A stretch of 64,000 nt of DNA from Cristatella mucedo (Eukaryota; Bryozoa; Phylactolaemata; Cristatellidae). The translations under genes were made by a program, and so were the position numbers. How positions within the stretch are numbered: the first letter of the stretch is position 1; every line of letters starts with the position of its first letter. The DNA is taken from positions 4,356,001 to 4,420,000 of the forward strand of contig WPIO01000012.1 in NCBI GenBank assembly GCA_009760855.2. The letters run 5' to 3'. Below are positions 13,201 through 25,200 of the stretch, piece by piece. Under the pieces are notes generated by a model that saw nothing but the letters and a program-made list of their open reading frames with translations, ran no database searches and was not told where the DNA came from.

Positions 13201-16200
13201 ATACCACTAACTTAAGACACTTTTTGCATGCTTAATATATAAATTTAAAGCTGTTTTGGCGATTAAAGAAGTAGAATCATCCAACAACACAAACTGCAAA
13301 AAGTCATAAATTGAGCGATATATTATACATTTGTCTTTGAATCCTTTCCAAACAAGATACCTTATGCTAAGACAATAAGTAGCGAGCAATAGGAACAAAT
13401 AGGAAATCAAACTATAAATATTACTCCCAAACATTAAATAAACTAAATACTAATGTGCACAGCACTAGAAAATGTTGCTTGACAAAATGCTTTATTTTTA
13501 GACTTCTATACCGGGAGACATGGATATTCGAATTCATATGGTCCTGCAGATTCTGTTCTACTATGCATACTACTTTATTCATTGCAAGGATTTTCATTCC
13601 TTACCGGATGACTTGAAGGAAGCCCACAAAGTTTGTTCTGTACCGAGAAAACATGCAGTGATTATTCCGAGGGTTTTCCTACGAGTCATGCATTTAAATC
13701 CAACTAAACAGGTATATTTATGCAACGTAAACTGAAAACTCTGGTCCGCAAAAACAGTTTTTTTATACTTTTAATTACTTATATTCGAGTTTATTTATTC
13801 ATCACATTCCTGGTTTTTTATTTCTGCTGGACCTCGTGATGCATTCAGATTGCCAGGGCGATGTCCATGGCTGGTAAAAAGTATAATGACCTGCGGCTGA
13901 AGACATACGACTTTGAAGTGTTGTACATTGGCAGCAAAGCAAAATGTCATGAATTTATTAAAGTTCTAACGGTAAGAAATACCAACGTTACGTTTCCATA
14001 GCTGCTGCATGTAATCTGTTAAAGACAAAATTTCTGGTAAATTTGTAGTTGTCATTGAAGTCATTGAACAAATAAATAAGAATCACGTAGCACCAAATTT
14101 AATTGAATTTGCGTAATATTAAATTGTAAATCTTCATAACTGAGGATTTAAATTACCTTTACAGAATCCCTTGTGAAGCTATGCAACTAGAAAATATAAC
14201 TACGTTTTTAAGCTTAACACACTAAAACTGCATCTTAAAGACTTTATATCACACAAGCATCTGAATTATAGAGGATCTTAATTTATATCTGGTAAAGTCG
14301 TATACATTACTACAAGCAACAATAAATTACGATATTAAAGTTGATTATTAAAAATATAGACCATTTCGCTGCTGATAGAGCAAAATAGACAGGTAATATA
14401 TGAAATGAGTCAATATGCAAATAACTCACTGAATGAGAATGTCAGCAGTCAGTAAGGTAACCTCTTGGCTCACTCACCAGAATCGCTGCATTTTCAAGTC
14501 GTGTTCATCCCATGGAAATACTGTGTTTACAAGAAAATAAAAATAGTTTTAGTCATAAAAGGCAGTTTAATGGTGTATTGCCGGCAACACCATAACGGCT
14601 GGTTAATGCAAGTACAGTTGAACAATGGAGAACGCTGTGAACGTATTTTTGCACGTGGAAAGACAATCCAGTGAAACTTCAAAGATTCTTCTAATGATCG
14701 ACGTATTCTTTTGAGTCATGCTTCACCTGTGACGTTTAGCATGACAGAATTTCCCTCTGCGATGAAAGCTGACCTGCTGTGAAACCCTTAAGTTGAAAAC
14801 AAGGCTGCAGAGAAAACAGTTACGTTTACTACTTTTTCAGGGTGCATTACAACTATTTACCAGAAATAATTTAACAACACTCGGTTTAATTTTTTGCCAC
14901 TGCTAACTCATATTGCCCACCAACCTCTGAGCATAACTAGGTAGAAGTTATTACCTGAAACAATTACAAGAACTGGGACATTAGAGCAAGGAGCACAACG
15001 AAGTGTCACGTAACTTTGAATTGTTTTCGGATACTTTTAAGGACTCGGATGCACAGGGAAGTTTATGGAGTGTAGAGGGAAAGTTATCGGAACAGCTATT
15101 CAATCCTAAGTGCGATACAATTGGAATTATGGAGCACGTTTCACACAGGCTATTTATCCTTGATTTGTTGACCTGGATAAATGGTCTTATCAAACGATCA
15201 GGTATTCATGCATTTTTAATACAACGGCATTGTGCACAAATGCAATAGAGATTTATCTGAGCCATCTATTTTGCCTAATTTTTTTTGTTTTAACTGTATG
15301 CATCTTTTGTAAGTTGTTATCCAGAAAATTGCATCTGAAATTATGTGCAAAGAGCATGATCAGAGTTCACCCTCCTGGGAAAGAAGAATTAGAGGTCAAT
15401 ATCTACCTCCAGCAACCAATGTTGTCCTCTTGGATTTGATGCTTAATATGGGCTACACATTATTTGAAGGTATTTATTTATTATCATTTACAGTAGATTC
15501 TGACGATGCTGGTTCAATTCATCCAATCGTATGGTTTTTTATCGATCTTCTGTTTGTAGGATAATACTTATTCATTTGTAGACGTATGAGTCTAAGATTT
15601 CTAGATGATGTATATTCTAGTTACAATATTTATAATTTAATGAATTGATATTAGTTACTGTTCAAAACAATCAATTGAGTTATTTTGCTAAACCTTAGAC
15701 AAGGTAATTTATCTAAAATTAAAGCTGAAAAGTATTATTTTTGGACGTTTTTGCATCCAACCCCTTTTAAAAACTAGTAAGACTTCCAATAGGCTTTTGC
15801 TGTTTGAAATGACGTTCCAGCAGCAATAAAAGTTGATCAAACAGCTTGGGTGATCGAAGGTAAAACAAAATTAGAAATATTAGCTTTGGCTAGATATAAT
15901 TCGCTTAAACTGGTGCTATTATAGCTGTATTAGTTCTGTGTAAAGAGACTTTATTAACGAATAAACGCGTATTGAAAATATTCATGTAAAAGTGGGTCAC
16001 ATTCTATAAAAAAAGCTATACACATTAAGAATTTAAGAGTGATATAAAAATGGTAGCTCGTTTCAGAGAAATAGTTATTACTCTTAGCCACGACTAAATA
16101 TTGATTTTATAAACTAGGAGCTGACAGATGCAGATAAAATGCCAAGACCCAAGGCTATGTTCATCTGGGAAAAATAAATTACTACCGACCGTGGATGAAG

Positions 16201-19200
16201 CTGAGTTGCGTTTTATCCTCAGGTTTGAAGAGCTTTCCAAGAAAGTTTTCTTCGGGTTCACATTCGCAACACACAAACACACATATGGATGTGTAAATAT
16301 ATACGTGTGGGTAGATTATATATACATATATATCTATATATATAATCTTAAAATTTTATATATATATATAATAAATTTATACTTAAATACAATAAGTTAA
16401 GGAATGGGACAGCTAATTTATTGTCCACACAGGACCGTAGGGCACGAACAGGCTGAAACTGATGAAACAGTTCAGCTAGGTAAGAAGGAGCCAAGCCATG
16501 GGGCCTTGTGAGTAGGCAGAATAAGATTCCTCTGAATCCGTTGGTCAACCGGCATCCATCCTTTCTTTTAGCGATGGAGACGGGTGCTCAAGCCTCTGGG
16601 ACTTGAAGACAAACCTTGCAGCCATATTCATAGTCAGCAGTAGTGGCCTAATTGCTGGCTTTGACAGCCCTGCCAAAAGGAAATCGCAATAATCAAGCAA
16701 AAACGGAGCTTAGTAGCTAGTGAGATTTTTTAAAGCGATTGCAGAAGACAACTCATAATCTTGGATAGGCATCGGACGTGATGGCTAGCTGCAGCACCAG
16801 TCTTGTGAATGAAGATTTTAAAATTGAGGCAGCAGTCGAAAACGACACTGAAATTTGAGAATGTGGTGATTGTCGCACAATAGTATAGCCCCTTAAAAGA
16901 ACAAAGCCTTCTAATCCATCCACATGCTTAGAGTGTCCAATGAGCAGCAGTTTGGTTTTTACCGTAATTTAGTTTCAAGGAGTGCTCCGACATCTAGGAT
17001 CAAATATCAGCAAGGCAAGCAATTCAACACAGTCATCCACAGTCACGTTTCCCTACTTTCAGCTACATAACACTGCTAAACTTCGGGCTCGCTTAACTGA
17101 GGATACCATGTGTACGTTGGTCCATGCATTCCGTCTTGACTTAAGTAACTCACCACTTGTTGGCCTACCGGCATGTGCAATCAGGCGACTACAGATGCGG
17201 CAAAACTCACCAGCCATGCTTGCCTGTCATGAGCTTCACAGTTGCCACATCACACCACTTCTCGCTGACCTGCACTGGCAATCAGTCAAGCAACGGATCG
17301 AATTTAAGGTCGTGTTGCTTACTTTTAGGTCACTTCATTCTCTGGCTCCAGCCTATCTCTCAGGTCTACTCCCCAACCAGGCCAAGCATCGTACCACCCG
17401 CTTTTTTGAATCCAACAGCTTACCAAAACCTCGCTCAAACCTGTAATCCTTTGGAGACCGTGCATTTAGCTGGTATGCTCTTAAAGCCTGGAACTCCCTC
17501 CAGACTGGCATCAGAACAACCCCTGATTTCACCATATTTTAAGAGAACTTAAAAACACACCTATTTAGGACCGCATTTAATGGGCCCCTGTGATAGATCC
17601 TTTACGTTATTATGCCTGCTGAAAATGTGCATGTCACTCCTAACCATGTTAATCATGTTTATCAAGCATGATATTAGTCACCATTCAATCACTCTAACCT
17701 TCGCAGCAAATGTTAAACACTTAGAAAGAGATTGAGTTATCCGAGGGCACTCCGTCAAGTGAATTGTTATTATTACAATTATTACTAAGCATTCAGTTTC
17801 TTAGTTGCTGCAGCATATTCCGCTGGTTTGAATGACAATTACAGCCGAGTATCGTCCGCATCAAAGTGATATCCTAGGTGTTAGACCTTAATCACCTTTC
17901 CCAGAGGTTGTGCATAAATCGAAAACTGCAATCGAGCAAGTACTGACCCTTGAGGGAATCCACAGGTGACCCTTCACTTGTATGAGACCTGACCTGAACA
18001 CGACATGGATTGAACACGATCTGATAAATACGATGTAAACCATGCCAGTGCTTCATCTGCCAGAAAGATGGTCGTTCTCAATCGTTCAAGCAGAACATCG
18101 TGATCAATTGCATCGGAGGCAGCAGACAGTTGCTGCCGTGCTTGGGCAGTGACATTCCGGTCGTCGTTGCGACTTATAATTTTATTGTTTACGGAGGAGA
18201 GCAGTCTCATTAGAGAGCTGCCTCTTGAACAATGACCGAAATGTTTCTGATATTTTATTTTTTTTCAATAAGTTCATCCGGTTGCATAGCAACAATTTTT
18301 TGAAGAATCTTTGACAAGAAAAGAAGAAGAGAAGCTAGGTGATAGTTTACAAGGACCTCCGTGTCTAATCTAGCTTTTAAAATATGGCCCGAACGAATGC
18401 CGATTTGATGGACTTAGGGACGAACCCTTTTCCCAGAGAAGGTTTAAGAATCTTGGTTAAGGCAGGGCTAACTTGTTCTGCTAGTGAAGGCCACACGGAC
18501 GATGGTATAGGGTCTTCAGGAGGCAAGCTCTTTTTGCTAGACTTTATTAAGGTAGATCGCGTCCAAAAACCTTTGGAGAACCTTTGAAGGAATGTCTCAG
18601 GTTGCTGAACCGTCAGTGCTTGAGTCAAAGCAGGCTGAATAGAGGCATGAATATGCCCAGTTTTTTCAGTAAAGAAGGCTGAAAAACTTGGTGATGAGCC
18701 GTTAACACCTGTCGTGTAAGAACTCTCAGCATTGACCAGTAAATGGTTTACAATCGTATCAATATGTTTTGTGTCTGACTGGCAATAATCCAGCTTTCGG
18801 ATGAATCAAGAAGCCCTGGCTTCTATAGGTTTTTGGGTGTAAACTTTAAGGAAGTCTTTGAAATTGATTATATCTGCATCAGTTTCCGATTTCTTCAAAC
18901 GAAGTTCAAGCATGGGCCTGACGCAGTTCATCTTTTGGAGTTTTCTTTGTAAATTGAAAGGAATCTCCACGACTTTGAGCACGGATAGAATGAATGGGAG
19001 CATGCTTGTCAAGAGCACTCCTTAGTGTCATGTTCATTGCATCAGTGAGGTATCAAAGCTGCCGGTAGAGTCTGAATGATGATCAAGGAGACCTGCATCA
19101 CATAAGATTTAAAAAAATGTCAATTTTTTGTCAATGCTTTCTAAGTGACGTCGCATGACAAGTTTGCAATTTCACTGTACGTACAAGGGAGCAGGAACAG

Positions 19201-22200
19201 TCAACGAGACCGATCAATAAACGGAGAGACTCACACCACAAGGTCATGGGGAGGACGTCCTTTGTGATCACGTGTACTATAATATTGCCACCGACCTGGC
19301 TGTTATGATTAACGTGATAGACCTACCCTAAATTCTCTAGACTCCTACAGTCAGTATTGGCCTGTCACATGCAGATATTTTGGCTAGAAATTTTGAAAAC
19401 GCTGGCCGGTAAATCACAACAGCCAGAGGCATTGTCTTAGATGGAGACCTGATTACTAACAATTCAAACGATGGCCCATGCGAAAAACTGCACATATTTA
19501 AGCCGCACGATTCGCGAACAAAATTGCAACCTGCCTCAAACCTTGTCAGAACGCACAGACTGAGAGAATGAGAACCGAGTGGAGTGGTCTCAGAACTACA
19601 GCTACTGGACCTAGCATCATCGAAGTTCGGGTAAGCAGAAATGCATCTAGCTTCTCCTAGACCACCTAATCGCAGATAAGGGACCCCTTTGCTTTTTGCG
19701 AGCTAACATTTAGTAGGTGGAATTGTAGAGGCTGTCCCACGACTGGGTGACGGTGATGAAGTGGCTTGTATTCACGTCGGCTTGTATCCAGCACAGCAGA
19801 CGTGGGCCCATCAAGGTCAACTATGCAGGATTAGACATTTACAGTAAAGAGTAGGATGGCCTCGATTATTTACTTCTCATGCAATTCTGTTTAACAATAA
19901 CTATTTTAAAATGTCTAATAGATTTTATTAACACGTTTGTATTAAAAGAGTTTGTGAAAAAACAATGGGTAGGTGTAAGTGCTATAATTTCTGTGCTGAT
20001 TCAAATGAGTGAGTCAGTTATAAATTTGAGAAATTATAAAATTAGCTATACTCAGTCTTTACATACTTTAGTTAAATATTAAATGAATATGAAATAGATA
20101 AATCCTAGCTGATTAAACAGCCTATTTTTCTATAGCAACCAAAGAGCCTTTACGGCTATCACCACTGCTTGCAGAGGTGATGAAAAATCGCCCACTACAG
20201 GAATTGAACCCCCGACCACTGGACCGATGTCGGGAAAGCAGCTACCTTACCCGGTGTGCCATTACGGCTCACTTTAAACGCCAGCAATGGCCAACAGGGG
20301 CCACTGATGGCATTTCAAAAAAGTATGACTAGTCGAGGAATGGTAGAAAAGTGTCTTCAAAATCTGAATACTTCTGCCAGCCTAGCTCCAGGTGAATCTG
20401 CACCAAATCCAGATGCCATTTAAAAAAATGGTGTATAGTTAGACGACCACGTCAGCTCCACAATCAACTGACTACCTTAAACTAAATAAAAATGCTGAAA
20501 TTCTGGTTCGTTTAGACTAAGATACCACATGTAAGTTGGGCCATGAATTTGTGAAATCCGGTAATGAAGTCTGTAACTCACTCTTGGCTGTTCTACCTGC
20601 CTGTAGATCAGGCACTTAACAGCTAGTGTACAACTCTGTAGCTTTGCTGTTCTTACAACCTATTATAGACATGCAGTGGATAACAGTCAAGCAAAACTTT
20701 GGTTTCAAGGTTGAATCGAGCACAAGGTCCTCTAATTTTTAGGATCCACCTACATATAATAACTACTTCCCTGCCAGTATACCTACATCACATTCAAACC
20801 TCAACATGTTTTGATACCCTGCATTTAGTTAGTATGCACTAGGCCTCGAGCTCTGAGCCAACTGAGCTTATGTGAGCTTTCTGTGAACATGCTGCCACAA
20901 AGCACACATGCCAGTTGATAATAATTATACTAAAAGTAATGAGTTTGATTAAGTGCCCTAAGAGAACTCAATCTCTTTCTAGGTGCTTCTCATTTGCTTC
21001 AAGCGGGAACGCAACTGAATCGATAAACTGACTTAATAAACACACTGAATAACATGATTAAGGTGACATGCACAGGGTCAGCAATGCCAATGTGGTTAGT
21101 GGCAGCATGCACAGTGTCAGCATCCATAAGCACATCAAGGACGAATCAGAGGAATCCACTAATATCTGTCCTAAGCAGGTGCGTTTTTAAGTTCTTTTTA
21201 AATACAGACAAGTCAGGGGATGTTCTGATGCAAGATGGGCGTGAGTTTCAGGCTTGAGGGGCGTACGAGCTAAATGCTTGGTATACAAAGGATTTTATGT
21301 TGGTACGACGTATATGTAAACTGTCGGATTCGGAAAAGCCAGTGGTGCGATTTCTTGCCTGGTTGGGGGAGTAGGGGTGTGAGAGCATGCTGCAGCCAAA
21401 GAAAGAAGTGACCTAAAAGTGAGCAGCAAGAACTGAAGTCTATCGGTTGCTTGAATGTTTGCCAGTGCAGGTTGGCGAGAAGTGGAGTAATGTGGCAACT
21501 GGGATGCTCACGACAGACAAGCCTAGCTGCAGAATTTTGCACCAGCTGTAACCTCCTGATTGCACATGCTGGTTGGCCAGTAAGCGGTGAGTTGCATAAG
21601 TCGAGATGGAATGTCTCGAATGCATGGACCAACATAGACGTTTTATCCTTATCTAAACAAGCCCGAATTCTAGCAATAATATGTAGCTGAATGTCGGCAG
21701 ATTTGACTGTGGAGCCGATGTGGTCGTCTAACCAGAGGTAACTTAGGAACATGACACCTAGATTTCGAGCTGATTTAACAGGAGACACGCTGGCAGAGCC
21801 AATTTTGAGGGTGAGCCTTTCTAATTTCTGAATTATGAATCTGGTCATGTGCGAGTAACCCCTAACCATGTTCATTCTCGTTTATCGAGCATGCATTTAT
21901 CGAGCATCTGATCGTGTTTCCTTTGCAGCAAATAAAATCACTGGAATTATATTGAGTTATCTAATGGTGCTTCATTGTGTTACTAGGGGTAGGATTATTG
22001 TTATTATTCAATTCAATAATTGTAATTCAGGGCATCACATTTTGCCGGATATGACATGCCTTAATTTCCTTGTAGGCTGGAGGGCAGACTACCTCACGGC
22101 ATCTCAAGATGCATTCGAAGAACATAGGCTTATTTAAGTAGCCGACTATGAAGGTCACCACCAGTTGGGCAGTGCTAATGAGCAGCCAATGCCTCTCGCT

Positions 22201-25200
22201 CAGTCTTAGCTTGTATCCGTCCGTACTTCACTGCAGAAGTCTCCCACCTTCTTTGTTAATGCCTCAGCCGCTTTGCAACTGTTCCTTGCTGTCGGCCATG
22301 TGACAGAGTTCTGTTACTGTCGGTAAACCAATCTCTGTTAGCAGCCAGGGAAGCTGCTGCTTCTGTGGCCTCTGCATCTCTGACCTCTGCCTTTCAGGCC
22401 GAGGTCACTCTTGCAGTCACATCTCGTGTGGCCTCACTCTTGGCCACCCCATCTCGGCCAGTCTCATCACATGCTGTCAGATTTGGTTGCTTCTGTCTCT
22501 GCCGCCCCACTTGACCAGCTTCTAGAGACAAGGGGATGTAGACGGTGCTGTTACCAACGCTTTCTGGACCATGTAGCAGTAAGCTTTTGTTACCTTTGGA
22601 ATGGTAGAGTATATCTTAAAAACCAAGTCAAGCAGAAATAGAGAAAAAGACCTTAATCGAGCGTCCGTTTTGCAACTAGCTCTTCAATCCAGTGCATTAT
22701 TTGCTCCCCCCACAACTGCAGGCGACCACCCATGAAGGCTTCTGCATTATGTCCAATGCTTGTATGTAGCAGTTGAGTCTCAGTTCAGTCGAATGACTCT
22801 GTACCGAAGCAACACTAGCACGTCATACTTCACAGACGATGCTGGTCAGAATCATGTGACCCTCATACACTGCTTTACTAGGTCTCGGTTATTCTCGACT
22901 GGCCATTCGCTTCGCTCAACGAAGTATTTCAACGTTAGTAAAACGTCTAGGCAGTTTTATAATTTGTTACCAAACATAGGAGGAGGAACAACAATAGAGA
23001 GAACATAGAACTTGGAAATTGAAATACAGTAAAGTCTATATGTCAGTATTGTAAGCATTTAGCTCAATTTCCCAAAATTGAATAGGCTCTAGACGTACCG
23101 GAAGTTTTTCTGAATTGCATTTTTTCAAACTCAAGAATAAATTTGCAAAAATAACATGCACATCTAAAAGCAGACTTGAACATGCATTCCATCAATAGTG
23201 TAATTTGGCTTTAAAGGTTTAGATGAAGCTGTCATGTAGTTATAGGTTCGATTGAAGCATATATCGTTTATTTTGCTAGCATATGCAAGATTTCTTGAGA
23301 ATATTCTGAATATTTAATGTGAAACTTAATAGGATCGGTAAGCTATTTAATCTACTGTTGAAACCGTTTTGAGTGCATTTCTATTTTTTAGGTGTAGCTG
23401 CTGTAACATCGGAGATTTTGCTGTCATGTGTACCATTTGAAGTACCCCACCAGGTTCTACAAATATATTTACGGAATGCAAATCCTCTCCCAGAGACATT
23501 TCGCACATATCAATCATCAAATTATGAGATTACATCCATATCAGATGCTTGTGTGATCACTACTTTTCAAAGGGCTTTGCTACACATTCCAAGTCTAGTA
23601 AGTACAAATGACGGTGAAACTAGCTTTCAGACCGAACTGTTTTGTCCGTATATCAGGAAATACTTGCTAATCCATAGCATACTAGTATTAAAAATAGGAG
23701 GGGTTAAATGGGTTTAATGAAACCACAAAAAACGTAAAACAAAAAAGGATTGGCATGGTGTGTAATGACTAAATTATCATTGAATTGTTTATAATATTAA
23801 TAATGCCCTTGATAAAGAATCCCCAGAAAATTAATTTTTTCTCTAGGTGCTTTACATTTGCTGCAAAGGGAAATGCAAATGAATGGTGAGTAATATCATG
23901 GTTGATAAACAAACAAATGAATACCACGGTTAGGGGTGGCATGCACAGGGTCATTATGCAAATGTGGTTAGTGGCAGCATACACAGTGTCAGCATGCATA
24001 GAAAAATGAAGGACGAATCACATAACGATGTTAGTTCTAGTAATGCTGTATATAGATGTTTTTATTGCTCAATTAATCATCAGTGCGGACGTTAGGCGTG
24101 CTAATTACTGACAAGCGAAGTATGAACTCGTCACGAAAGGTATTTTGGACTTACCCTAGCCTTCACTTATAAATAAGTAGTAACTACAGAAAATTTGGAA
24201 ACCTCAGGTATAAATGGGCTGTTTTCTGTCATGTTGCATTTTCTGATCGATGTATTTATATTGAGACCTGCCCGAAACTCTCAAGAATACATGCTAGAAT
24301 GATCAGCAATGGTTGGTCAGAACAATAAGTGGGCCTTTTCCAGATTAATTATACCTACCTAGAATAAACACCACGTCATGATTCGTACCTATTGCATAAC
24401 TTTCGTTCTAGATCAATCGTAAAAAGTTAAAGGCTTTGCGTGTCTTATCTTCCTAGCACACATCCAGCTGTGGGCTTAGCTCGTTCAAACGATTTACAGA
24501 TTTGGATTTTTAGAGCCTAAAATAGCGAGATTGCAAAGTGCTTTTAACAGATTAATATAACGTGGCCTTAAATTTTACTATTGATTTTTGATTTTACTAG
24601 TTATGGGCAAACGCAGTGTGATTCAGAGATTGGAAAGGCTGACTCTCAAAATTGGCTCTGCGAGCATATCTCCAGTTGAATCAGCTCGAAATCTAGGTGT
24701 CACATTCCAAAGAGACCTCTCGTTAGACGACCACATCAGCTCCACAGTCAAATCCGCCTATTTTCAGCTTCATAACATTGCTCAAATTCGGGCCTGTTTA
24801 GATAAAAATACCACGTCCAAGTTGGTCCATGCATTCGTGACATCTCGTCTCGACTTATGCAACTCACTTCTCACTGGCCTACCAGCATGTGCGATCAGGC
24901 GATTGCAGCTGGTGCGAAACTCTGCAGCTAGGCTTGTCTGTCGTGAGCGTCACAGTTGCCACATTACTCCACTTCTCGCCGACCTGTGCTGGCTACCAGT
25001 CAAGCAACGGATTGACTTCAAAGTTTTGTCGTTCACTTTTAGGTCCCTTCATTCTATGGCTCCAGCCTATCTGTCAGATATACTACCCCATCAGGCTAAG
25101 CATAGTACCACCCGCTTTTCGGAATCCAACAGTCTAGAAATACCTCATACAAACCTTAAATCCTTTGGAGACCGTCCATTTAGTTCATATGCTCCCAAAG

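Larger units (their letters stand above)
5119..13501 (+). other. UBR intron (8.4 kb)
   Basis: Phase 0 intron separating the UBR-box and ClpS-like exons. It contains LINE A copies at 5615-7130 (-), 7718-8320 (+) and 12050-12226 (+), and a patch of divergent internal repeats at 8390-9560. From 9561 to 12049 and from 12227 to 13501 I see only AT-rich unique sequence. Confidence 0.75.
15470..23391 (+). other. UBR intron (7.9 kb)
   Basis: Phase 1 intron. It holds an AT microsatellite (16300-16380), LINE B (16399-19860) with a nested LINE A, a SINE (20098-20272), two or three LINE A pieces (20370-22015) and a GC-richer unknown patch (22140-22560). From 22600 to 23391 I see nothing specific. Confidence 0.75.

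Noticed and set aside
14465-14674. 69-codon + frame between UBR exons
   Set aside because: The exons at 13971 and 14985 join in phase without it and no family residues are seen.
16128-16300. Possible exon with [11 protein letters not shown]
   Set aside because: The exons at 15469 and 23392 already join in phase and in family order, and this stretch runs into a microsatellite.
20098-20272. Functional tRNA gene
   Set aside because: A good B box is present, but the head lacks a proper acceptor stem and the same unit with a long body recurs elsewhere, so it is a SINE.
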